From Jeotgalicoccus halotolerans (GTDB lineage Bacteria > Bacillota > Bacilli > Staphylococcales > Salinicoccaceae): DNA of 64,000 nt. This document shows, one piece after another, positions 46,101-53,286 of the stretch; the first letter of the stretch is position 1, and each line of letters begins with the position of its first letter. Where the stretch lies: contig NZ_QUMW01000010.1 of NCBI RefSeq assembly GCF_003387165.1, forward strand, positions 186,001 to 250,000, read 5' to 3'. The notes beneath the pieces were generated by a model. It did no database searches, was not told the origin of the DNA, and saw only the letters and a program-made list of their open reading frames with translations. A program made the position numbers and the translations under genes.

Positions 46101-46367
46101 TGAAGAACTTTCTTGTGACTGGGAAGATATGTTTGTCAATCCGTTAATGGATGACAATTCCGACTCTATCGGCTTGGTTACATCTTCCATAACCTCCTCA
46201 GGACCGGCGCCCTGATAAGTAGTAGCCACTGCCGCAATAGGCGGTTCGATATTCGGCATAAGCTGGAGCGGAAGTCTTGTTAAAGAGACAACTCCAAGCA
46301 GCATAAGTATAATCATAACGACGATTGTAAATTTAGGACGTCTTATGGAAAAATCCGATAATTTCAA
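43131..46367 (-). CDS. RND-family efflux permease (AcrB/SwrC type), copy 2
   Basis: The 1078-residue protein has the full RND plan: TM1 near 11-31, two large extracytoplasmic loops, and two helix blocks. TM4 carries LGIGMLVDNSVVVIENIY. It is longer than the first RND, with a charged cytoplasmic tail of about 60 residues. The start is TTG at 46367, eight bases after AAGGAGAG. It is divergent from a TetR gene, an arrangement like farE-farR of S. aureus (though FarE is a different RND subgroup), so fatty-acid or lipid efflux under TetR control is a fair guess. Confidence 0.92.
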   Translation of the reverse strand: MKLSDFSIRRPKFTIVVMIILMLLGVVSLTRLPLQLMPNIEPPIAAVATTYQGAGPEEVMEDVTKPIESELSSINGLTNISSQSQESSSVVILEFGYDMTIDEVESDITRALESVQLPDQAGDPSFLKFDISMMPSIQMAVTSSGENVSEYQGQVDDLITELENIEGVASISQNGSVTEEIQVNLDVDALSEINMSQSDVADLIEANNISIPNATIVDTESRTAISTRTVSNIDGIETLRELVIADLPDGETLTLDDIADVSIEEQESNSITRLNQDNALSIDVMLASDANASTVNTEFNNVLDEKLDEEEFSNLTVETLYDEGEYIDLAINSVYTSLISGAVLAMVILFAFLRNLKAPLIIGLSIPFSVITTFALLFFTNISINLMTLGGLALGIGMLVDNSVVVIENIYRHLSMGKDSKKAASDGTKEVASAIIASTLTTAAVFSPVVFVSGLVGQLFTPLAITVVFSLFASLFVALTVVPMISSRILEAPEENIEKARSERPYMKALKRFTRWTLQHRFLVIIITLLLMAAGIIGIINQGMTLMPESDEGAITIEIEKEQGTIYDDTFETVQSIEQQLEDYSEIEMYLSNVGSLQPMMSMSEETNKASITATLVDQDDRSVTTNEFINNIEDDIAALDESAEINVIPMSQSGMSSEPNTLMLRISDDNANRLKESESIIIDELEADDEIENVASSREDMVEEMQIRVDRDAARENGLQPAQIGQALYQASNGVEASTVEANNDYLSINVKYPDEYLDNVSNFESIEIPNAEGDYIAISEVAELEEAEMLPLITRDSQEETSELTVTYSSNMSLNQAGTHVEDIIEGADFSEDTHYSVGGDLEMLGDAIPQLALAIGLGVAFIYLVMVAQFESFRHPFIVIMAMPLSIVGVMAALVITDNPLSVISFVGIIMLLGIVVNNSILLVDYTNQQKEKGIPTIEALELSVQHRFRPIVITALTTALGMLPLAIGLGEGGEMIAPMGTVVIGGLVSSTFFTLFVIPIFYSYIDKETRNMHKKYMTPEGEVITQKEIDENKRREEQAEQMSIDEVDEEEQERSYIDEMQRLIDQMKDYNNRK

Positions 46368-46472
46368 ATTAAGTACTCTCCTTGTATATATTATTTATTT
46401 GTGAAAGCCGACAACGTGTTGTATAATCCCTTATAATCATAATAAAGCAGTTGAATACTATCAATAAACAAT

Positions 46473-46482
46473 AATCATGATT
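46473..46482. promoter_or_regulatory. Candidate TetR operator between the RND and TetR genes
   Basis: The perfect palindrome AATCATGATT is about 30 bases before the TetR start in the divergent promoter region. Position and symmetry only. Confidence 0.45.
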
Positions 46483-46511
46483 GTGTTAAAAATAGGAAAG
46501 AAGTGTCTAAA

Positions 46512-47093
46512 ATGAGTCAGAAAGAAATTACTAAAAATAATCTCATCGAAGCATTTTGGGATATTTACAAAGAAAAGCCGCTGTCAAAAATTACAGTGCA
46601 GGAAATTACGGATAAAGCAGGTTACAACCGCGGAACATTTTATACATACTTTAAAGATATAAATGAAATACAGCAGCTGCTGAAGGAAAACCTGATACCT
46701 ACTAAAGATATGATTCTCGGGCCGCTCATGATGCTCGATAAAAACAGCGGCAATATATTTGAAACGCTGGACCGGACAAACGATTATGTTAAAGAACACA
46801 GCGAAAAAATTGCTGTGTTAATCGGGCCGGAAGGAGATCCGAGTTTCGTTCATGAATTTAAAATGAGAATCCGTATGATAATTATGGACTACGTATATGA
46901 ACTTAAAGTAAAAGAACCTGAGAAAATCGAGTATATTATTGAATACCAGCTGTCCGCCTTAATCGGCATGTTTCAGCTGTGGCTTGAAAAAAATGAAAGC
47001 ATGGATGAAAACGTACTCGCTGATTTTGTAGAAGAAGTTTCTAATCAGGGTGTCACAACAATGATGACTTCTATGCTGAATAATAAGAACTAA
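46512..47093 (+). CDS. TetR-family transcriptional regulator of the second RND pump
   Basis: The 193-residue protein has an N-terminal HTH at about 5-50 (ITVQEITDKAGYNRGTFYTYFKDINEI) and a helical ligand domain. The start could be ATG 46512 or GTG 46503; the latter is five bases after AGGA. It probably represses the divergent RND gene. It belongs to the TetR_C_33-like group common beside Gram-positive RND genes (family placement is inference). Confidence 0.88.
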   Translation: MSQKEITKNNLIEAFWDIYKEKPLSKITVQEITDKAGYNRGTFYTYFKDINEIQQLLKENLIPTKDMILGPLMMLDKNSGNIFETLDRTNDYVKEHSEKIAVLIGPEGDPSFVHEFKMRIRMIIMDYVYELKVKEPEKIEYIIEYQLSALIGMFQLWLEKNESMDENVLADFVEEVSNQGVTTMMTSMLNNKN

Positions 47094-47128
47094 AAACTTC
47101 TAGTTTTATACTCATTATCGCCGCCGGG

Positions 47129-47629
47129 TCAATCCTGTTTCTTTCTTCTCCAAAGCTCAAAAGTGTGTTCATATAAATTTTTCTCATCTACATTGCCTTT
47201 TTCTGTTTTAACCAGTTCAAATTTTTTATAGTCAAAATCTTCATCGAAATAAGTGTCACCTTCAAAAGCACTGTGAATAACTGTACGGTATAATTCGTCA
47301 ACTTCATTTTCAAACATTTTGAAGAGCACAGCCCCGCCGATAATATAAAGATCTTTGTCACCGGTCCTCTCCAGTTCGAGTATTTCTTCTTTAGAATGCA
47401 CGACTATCGCTCCCGGAGCTTCGTAGTCCCGCTGAGTTGTCAGCACGATATTCCGGCGGCCGGGAAGCGGTCTGTTCGGAATAGATTCATAAGTTTTACG
47501 ACCGGTCACCATATCACCCCGCATCGTTATCTTTTTAAAAAAAGCAACGTCGGCCGGCAGACGCCAGGGTAATGTATCTCCTTTGCCAATCAGCCTGTTC
47601 TCATCTTCAGCCCAAACAAAAGCAAGCAT
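47129..47629 (-). CDS. folA: Dihydrofolate reductase
   Basis: The 166-residue enzyme has FVWAEDENRLIGKGDTLPWRLPADV with the catalytic acidic residue replaced in the usual Asp/Glu region, GRKTYESIP, RRNIVLT, and YIIGGAVLF. It reduces dihydrofolate with NADPH and is the trimethoprim target. ATG 47629 is eight bases after AAGGAG, while the ATG two codons earlier is too close. No thyA is adjacent. Confidence 0.94.
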   Translation of the reverse strand: MLAFVWAEDENRLIGKGDTLPWRLPADVAFFKKITMRGDMVTGRKTYESIPNRPLPGRRNIVLTTQRDYEAPGAIVVHSKEEILELERTGDKDLYIIGGAVLFKMFENEVDELYRTVIHSAFEGDTYFDEDFDYKKFELVKTEKGNVDEKNLYEHTFELWRRKKQD

Positions 47630-47729
47630 ATCCATCTCTCCTTCGAAACTAAAATATTTACTATCCTTGGCATACCCTAATTACTTGTGATTCACTCATT
47701 CTTTAGGAAAACCTTAAGGACAATAACCG

Positions 47730-47764
47730 TAACGCTATGCGTTACAAAATAACGCTAAGCATTA
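47730..47764. repeat. Dispersed TAACGC palindrome, paired copy overlapping an ABC gene stop
   Basis: An exact TAACGCTATGCGTTA unit, a CAAAA spacer and a variant TAACGCTAAGCATTA. The last three bases are the stop codon of the ABC ATPase gene (47762-47764). Confidence 0.78.
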
Positions 47765-48418
47765 TTTAATATAATCCGCTAGCAAATCTCTGTAGAATGA
47801 ATCTTTACCGATAACAATAACACGGTCGCACACATCTTTAATTTCATTCATATCATGAGAAGTATATATTATTAATGTCTCTTTGTTTACCGCCAGATTT
47901 TTTAAGAACTGTCCAATTTCTATTCTGGATTTCAAATCTATACCTGCTGTCGGTTCGTCCAGCAGCAGAAATTCAGGTTCATTTATTAAGCTGATTGCGA
48001 GATTCAATTTCCGTTTCATTCCGCCGGATAATTTATTGACTTTAGTGCCATACCTGCCGAGCTGTATATTATCAAGCAAATCTTTCAATTCAGATACAGA
48101 CTTTTTAACTGGTGACAACCTGGCAAAGAATTTCATATTTTCAAGGACGGTTAAATCTTCCCATACTGCGATATCCTGGGGAACGTATCCGATAGTCCTA
48201 CGGTGTTCTTTAAAATGTTTTTTGTATGTTTTACCGTTTAAACAGAGTTCTCCTTTATCTGGTTTTGATAAACTGGCCAAAATCTTCAGCAATGTTGACT
48301 TTCCTGCACCATTTTCACCGACAAGACCGACTATTTCTCCCCGTTCAGCAGTCATGCTGAAATTATCCAGTACATGACGTTTGCTGTAGCGCTTACTAAT
48401 TGATTTAACTTCCAGCAT
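47762..48418 (-). CDS. ABC transporter ATP-binding protein of an ABC-2 operon
   Basis: The 218-residue ATPase has Walker A GENGAGKS, signature LSGGMKRKLNLA, Walker B FLLLDEPTAGID and an H-loop TSHDM. It is short, with no C-terminal extension. It overlaps the permease by 14 bases and is last in the operon. Its stop codon lies within the repeat. It powers export together with the two permeases; the substrate is unknown. Confidence 0.92.
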   Translation of the reverse strand: MLEVKSISKRYSKRHVLDNFSMTAERGEIVGLVGENGAGKSTLLKILASLSKPDKGELCLNGKTYKKHFKEHRRTIGYVPQDIAVWEDLTVLENMKFFARLSPVKKSVSELKDLLDNIQLGRYGTKVNKLSGGMKRKLNLAISLINEPEFLLLDEPTAGIDLKSRIEIGQFLKNLAVNKETLIIYTSHDMNEIKDVCDRVIVIGKDSFYRDLLADYIK

Positions 48419-49529
48419 TGTTACCCCTCCAGACCCAGATGAGCGTTAAAATTATAAGTAAAATGACCCATGGAATATTAAGCTGATTCTCTATCAGCAT
48501 CTCCACCGGGTGCAGCTTGATTATGACAGGCATCCCTGTTACCGACACTATAATCGTCATAGCGAGTTGCAGAGCAAGCAGAAAAAAAGTCAATGCAACT
48601 GCTGACTGATACAGTTTCATTGGTGATTTCATTAAAGAAGCAAGCAGAAATGCAGCTCCGTTTATAATAAATCTATATAAAACGAGTGACAGCAAATCAA
48701 TATCCGCCGCCAGCATTTCATTTATCAACATGTAAGTAATAATGTCGATTATCAGCATTACTGCGGTTATGATGATGAATGTCAGTATCATAAACTGCTT
48801 ATAAGAATGCTTCATAAAATTAAATCTGATTCTGGCACTGCTGACAGTTTCACGTGTAACAAAGTCAAATGTAAAAATAGTTACTGCGAGAGCGATATAA
48901 GCCCATACCATCCATGGATTTAAATTCGTCGTCTGTTCTTCATTCTCAGTCTCTCCAAAGAAATAAAACGACTGTTCTACGAGATTCGTTTCATTTTCAA
49001 TACGCTGACGTTCAGAAGCGATATCTTCAGCGCTCACTGCAGTTTCAAACAGCATGTTATTCTGAAGTTCCAGCACATAATTAACAGCCGCATATTCTCC
49101 CATTCTTTCCTGAATAATGGCAGCAGCCAGTTCTTTAGCTGGTTCGTAATAAATCGAGCGATCTGTATAATAGGTTTCAATTACATTTCTGCGCTGTCCT
49201 GTTTGTATCTTTTCATCAAAATTTTCAGGTAAAATAAATACACTGTCAAAGCTGTACTGTTCAAGCCGTCTTATAGCTGCAGCTCTGTTCTCTGCATCAA
49301 ATACTTCGACGTTCATAAATTTGCTGCTGGCGAGTTCTTCTGTAAAGGTTTCCGCTTCAGCACTCTGCTCATTCACAACGACTGCTGCAGGCACTCTAAA
49401 ATCATCGCTTGTACTGTTAAACAGCATCGTCACAGCTAGTGTCAGAATAAGCGGCAGCATTGACCACAACAGTATTTTCGGCAGCTGCCGTTTTAAAAGC
49501 AGCCACCTCGCATATATCATATCCATCAT
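48405..49529 (-). CDS. ABC-2 family permease, second of two
   Basis: The 374-residue YhgE/Pip-like permease has one N-terminal helix, an extracytoplasmic domain (about 40-205: VPAAVVVNEQSAEAETF and FDSVFILPENF), then five to six helices. It overlaps the upstream permease in an ATGA junction. Same architecture as the broken permease upstream, so the two probably form a heterodimer. Confidence 0.88.
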   Translation of the reverse strand: MMDMIYARWLLLKRQLPKILLWSMLPLILTLAVTMLFNSTSDDFRVPAAVVVNEQSAEAETFTEELASSKFMNVEVFDAENRAAAIRRLEQYSFDSVFILPENFDEKIQTGQRRNVIETYYTDRSIYYEPAKELAAAIIQERMGEYAAVNYVLELQNNMLFETAVSAEDIASERQRIENETNLVEQSFYFFGETENEEQTTNLNPWMVWAYIALAVTIFTFDFVTRETVSSARIRFNFMKHSYKQFMILTFIIITAVMLIIDIITYMLINEMLAADIDLLSLVLYRFIINGAAFLLASLMKSPMKLYQSAVALTFFLLALQLAMTIIVSVTGMPVIIKLHPVEMLIENQLNIPWVILLIILTLIWVWRGNNAGS

Positions 49530-50746
49530 AATAATCGCCGCTCCTTCAGGCTGCTCGCTATAAGGAACAAGATTGCCAATGCTGCAAGCGTCGCTGTCAT
49601 AATATCAATTTCCATCGTAAATCTGCCGTTTAAAATAATTTCTTCCATCCACGATAATGCCTGATGACTGTACATATACTCAAATAATGAATCAAGATAA
49701 AGCGGAAAGTATATCCTCGGAAGAATACTGCCTGCGAATAAGACAACCAGCAGCAGTACTGTGAGCTGAATAATCACACTGATTTTAAATGAAGGAATCA
49801 GCCAATCGATAATAATCATAATTATTGTTGTAGTAAATATATATAATGCCAGCAGAATCAGCAAACGCAGCAGATTTTCAGCCGGGAGCTCAATACCGCC
49901 GAGCCTTAATGTTCCAAAAGTTGTAAGAGCGGCAACAGCCGTAACAATCGTTCCAATGGTCAAAATTTTGGCTATACCCTGGGAGAGAAAGGTGACTCCG
50001 AAGACTCTCATCCGGTCTTCAAGATTACTGCTGATATCGCGCATCAGTGCGATGTAGAGCATGTATATCCAGACAGACATAATAACGAACAGCCCGTTAA
50101 TAATGAAATACATATTTCCCGTACTGAAATTCTGCACTGTCTGATGTTCATTCATTAAGGTATCACTTGAAAGAACTTGTATAAACTGGCTGACAAATTC
50201 TTGAAAAATCAATTCCTCACGGGCTTCCTCATCCATGCCAAATTCCCGGGCATAATGATTTATCGTTAATATATTTGCCTGTGAATTTCTGATGTGTCTG
50301 ACAACTGTATCAATCACACTGCTGATCACAGAACTTTCCAGCTGCATATCCGGATTGCCGACTACTTCAAGCTCACTTGACTCTGCCTGCATCATCTTTT
50401 CGGTAAATTTCTCGGGAAATATTATATAAGCAGCCAGTGTATTTTAAAGAATTCTCTGTTCGGCATCCGCTTCGGTTACTTCTATAATTTCAAGACCTTC
50501 TGCCACTTCAGCCGAATCAGCAAGGGCAGCAACAATCATGCTTGTTGCCTCACTGTTATCCAAATTCACCAGTCCCACTGATATATTATTCTCTTCATCA
50601 AATTCCAGAAATGAACTGAGCATCCAAATTAAAAGAGCTGCCAAAATTACTGGTGAAAGTAAAATAAGAGGAAGTGTCAGCCACTTCCTCCTAAGTCTGC
50701 TGATGTCGTTAGCGATGAATACAAATATATGCTTCATTGTTCTCAT
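49526..50746 (-). pseudogene. ABC-2 permease interrupted by an in-frame stop codon
   Basis: The gene starts with ATG 50746 and encodes a normal permease N-terminus (TM helix, then VGLVNLDNSEATSMI), but a TAA at 50446-50444 (codon 101) stops it. The same frame resumes at once with NTLAAYIIFPEKFTEKMMQ and continues 305 residues through the second domain and six helices to 49526. One base change to CAA, AAA or GAA would restore a 406-residue protein like its neighbour. Either a real nonsense mutation, a read-through site or a sequencing error. ATG codons at 50395 and 50392 might restart the downstream part. Confidence 0.85.
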
Positions 50747-50769
50747 CGCAAACGCATCCTTTCTATTTC

Positions 50770-52314
50770 TTAAAATCCTGTCGGTGCACCAAAGATTTCA
50801 TTCATCCATTCTTCGAACTTCGGACCAACTTCATCGTTAAAGTATGCATTAAGTTCGTCAATATTCATCTGGCCGATATTCTTCTCGTTATCTGCAGCCG
50901 GCAGTTCAATTTCATTTACCGTCTGGCTGTCACTTGTTAAGTTAAGCACAAAAGTATCTCTTGTTACATTTACTCCATCGTCAGCATAAAGAGTCATATC
51001 TCCAGTCGCCTGATCCTCATTGTACACGGAGCTGCTTTCCATAAATAATGTCAGCGGTGATCCGAACATCTCTTCGTTGAAGTTGATATCCGCATTCCAG
51101 ACTTCGTTGTCTTCTTCTTCTGTTTTAACAGAATTGATAACAAATAAATCTTCAGAATCTGCTCTCAAAGTAATTGTATCCTCGTAGCCTGACTCAGTTT
51201 CATTTAAGTCAGCAGTATAGCCAAGGACCGACTCCATAGTGTCATCAGTGAAGGTCATATCGTAGTTTATTACTCTGCTGTCTTCTGAAATGTCCGCAGT
51301 ACCATCAACTGCAATTTGTCCTGTAGAATCATCAACTGTTACTGCTGTATCCAGGTCCCGCTGAATAATGTTGTCATCGCCATCAGTCCAGACCACAGAA
51401 GTTAAACCATCAGGGAATCCCGCATCTTCAATATTCTCTGCCGCTTCTTTCAATGAATCGTTAAACTCTGAAGCAGTATCTTCTGCAGAAGGAGCTTCAG
51501 GATTTCCGAAGTTTGCAGCCATCATTTGAGTTTCAATAATATTTGCGAGCTCCTCATCTTCAGCCATTTTATTAAACAAGTCTCTTAAGAATGTATGAAT
51601 CTGTTCCTCTGTTAAAGTCATCGTGAGTTTATCAGCTTTAATCGTGTTCTCTCCGACAGTAATTTCTTCGCTTGCTGATTCGAAGGCTTCATCAGGCAAA
51701 TTCTCCCGGACGAAAGTTGAATACTCATCTTTAAAGTATTCGCGCTGAGCCTCAGTCATAGCGCTGCTTTCAAAAAACATTGAGTAATCAATTTCTTCTG
51801 AATCGTCAAAGCTTTCAGGATCAAGAGTGTTCAGGAATGATGCTGCATCCGCTTCATTCACTACCATATACTCTTCAATGAATGGCAGAGTGAGGCCTGC
51901 TTTTTCACCTGTAATATAGGCGTTCACATCTGAAATACTAAAACCTGCGACATCAGCATTCAGTCCCATCGTGCTGACTTCATTTGCGATATCCTGACCC
52001 ACGTTCAAATCAATATTAGAGTTATTAATCATCTGATCTAAGCCCATCTCCCGAAAAGAAGGGTCATTTGTTTCCGCTGTAATACTTATATTAGAGTCAA
52101 TCGCATTTTCCTGAGCATACTCGTACCATTCAAGCTCGCTCTCAAAACGTTCTTCAAACAGCCCGAAAGTATTCTCTATTTCGTCCATTTCAGCCATTAA
52201 ATAATTGTTCTTCGGGTTATTGATCATTGTTTGGAACAATATGTATGCCCCGATTGCTAGAACCGCAATAATGCCGACGGATACACCTAAAATTGTTAAA
52301 CCTTTTTTCCCCAT
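50770..52314 (-). CDS. Large extracytoplasmic protein of the ABC-2 operon (possibly DUF6583)
   Basis: The 514-residue protein has one N-terminal helix (about 6-28, LTILGVSVGIIAVLAIGAYILF) anchoring a long, very acidic exported domain. No lipobox is visible. It has repeated strands like DITLRADSEDLFVI. It resembles proteins annotated DUF6583 in Bacilli, from memory only. It is first of four genes with the two permeases and the ATPase, so it is probably an accessory or substrate-facing component. It has an AAAGGAGATG site. Confidence 0.72.
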   Translation of the reverse strand: MGKKGLTILGVSVGIIAVLAIGAYILFQTMINNPKNNYLMAEMDEIENTFGLFEERFESELEWYEYAQENAIDSNISITAETNDPSFREMGLDQMINNSNIDLNVGQDIANEVSTMGLNADVAGFSISDVNAYITGEKAGLTLPFIEEYMVVNEADAASFLNTLDPESFDDSEEIDYSMFFESSAMTEAQREYFKDEYSTFVRENLPDEAFESASEEITVGENTIKADKLTMTLTEEQIHTFLRDLFNKMAEDEELANIIETQMMAANFGNPEAPSAEDTASEFNDSLKEAAENIEDAGFPDGLTSVVWTDGDDNIIQRDLDTAVTVDDSTGQIAVDGTADISEDSRVINYDMTFTDDTMESVLGYTADLNETESGYEDTITLRADSEDLFVINSVKTEEEDNEVWNADINFNEEMFGSPLTLFMESSSVYNEDQATGDMTLYADDGVNVTRDTFVLNLTSDSQTVNEIELPAADNEKNIGQMNIDELNAYFNDEVGPKFEEWMNEIFGAPTGF

Positions 52315-52471
52315 AGCAACATCTCCTTTATACTGCGTTAATTTACTCTAATATTATATTTAGTACACATTTTACCATAAAATATGTCTATAATGTGACG
52401 CCCTGTAAAATTTATCTGAGACATGCTCATTAAAAGAGTACTGATTCAACCAGAATTAAACTTGTACAAAC

Positions 52472-52514
52472 AAAAAGGCGGTTCAAAATCCTGTCTTAAG
52501 GACTTTGAACCGCT
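52472..52514 (-). terminator. Terminator after the small heme-copper-oxidase-like gene
   Basis: The stem GCGGTTCAAA/TTTGAACCGC (52478-52513) is followed on the minus strand by CCTTTTTG. Confidence 0.78.
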
Positions 52515-52517
52515 TCT

Positions 52518-52907
52518 TTATTTTTTAGGCTGATAAAGTATTGTTTGTACGAAAAATGCTGTAAAACTCAGAAGCAAGGTCACACCGCCGCCGATATAAA
52601 CGATAAGTGTAACTGCTTCAGGGAGATTAAAGGAAGCGACGTTTGTCAGAAACATTCCCAAAACCAGACCCGATGTACCGATAATTGCAGACCAGACGTG
52701 AAATTTCGAAAGTGCATTATATTTCACTTCAAATACTTTATAAAAAATAGACCACGAGAATAAACTGAGCCATCCTACAACTAAAATATGAGCGTGAATT
52801 GGTCTCAGTGCATATGATCCTGACCCTGCCATGTGTGCGCCCATGACAGAACCGATCAGTCCAAATAGTCCTGAGAATACAAGTAATAGTTTAACCGGAT
52901 TATTCAT
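52518..52907 (-). CDS. Four-helix membrane protein resembling a heme-copper oxidase subunit I fragment
   Basis: The 129-residue protein has four helices. RPIHAHILVVGWLSLFSWSIFYKVF (His38, His40 and an earlier His25) resembles the heme-ligating helix II of NorB or cbb3 oxidases. Stand-alone four-helix proteins with this motif occur in Firmicutes, often annotated as cytochrome oxidase-like. Heme binding is possible; enzymatic activity is not, given the missing helices. The AAAGGA site is good. Confidence 0.72.
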   Translation of the reverse strand: MNNPVKLLLVFSGLFGLIGSVMGAHMAGSGSYALRPIHAHILVVGWLSLFSWSIFYKVFEVKYNALSKFHVWSAIIGTSGLVLGMFLTNVASFNLPEAVTLIVYIGGGVTLLLSFTAFFVQTILYQPKK

Positions 52908-52990
52908 AAAATTTTCCTTTCTAATGACTATTTAATAGTATTCTAAAATTTCTATATGAACGCAGTATGAACAGCGTGTGCTGAAAAATT

Positions 52991-53037
52991 AAAATCGCGT
53001 GTAATCTCAAATGAATATTGAGAATACACGCGATTTT
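52991..53037 (-). terminator. Strong terminator after the 24-residue peptide gene
   Basis: A 13-bp perfect stem AAAATCGCGTGTA/TACACGCGATTTT with a further internal TCTCAA/TTGAGA pairing is followed by a T-run. Confidence 0.85.
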
Positions 53038-53050
53038 GGCTTTATATTGC

Positions 53051-53125
53051 TTATCTTAATCCAAGGAATGATAATACAGCTAAAATAACTACAATAAGTC
53101 CGATAATATAAATAATATTTCTCAT
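53051..53125 (-). CDS. 24-residue membrane peptide (Lmo0937-like)
   Basis: A short ORF encodes a 24-residue peptide starting MRNIIYIIGLIVVI and ending FLGLR, one hydrophobic helix with basic ends. A GGGAG site lies eight bases before the ATG and a strong terminator follows. It resembles the small Lmo0937-family membrane peptides common in Firmicutes; this is similarity of design, not proof. Confidence 0.6.
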   Translation of the reverse strand: MRNIIYIIGLIVVILAVLSFLGLR

Positions 53126-53245
53126 TTTATGTGCTCCCTGTTATTGTATTAACAATTACTTTCCTAAATTACTCCTGCCGGAAACATTTAATAAACACAA
53201 AAACCGACTTACTGATTTCATACATGAAGAACAGGGTATTGCTTA

Positions 53246-53261
53246 AACTGTACTTACAGTT
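53246..53261. promoter_or_regulatory. Inverted repeat in the UvrA-like gene promoter
   Basis: AACTGTA-CT-TACAGTT is a perfect 7+7 inverted repeat, right after a TTGCTT (-35-like) and 25 bases before the start codon. It could be an operator for a resistance regulator (inference). Confidence 0.5.
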
Positions 53262-53286
53262 AAATTTATAGACAGAGGTGAATTAC

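Noticed and set aside
47730-47764. CRISPR-like repeats
   Set aside because: Only two palindromic units with a five-base spacer at each site; no regular array and no cas gene in the window.
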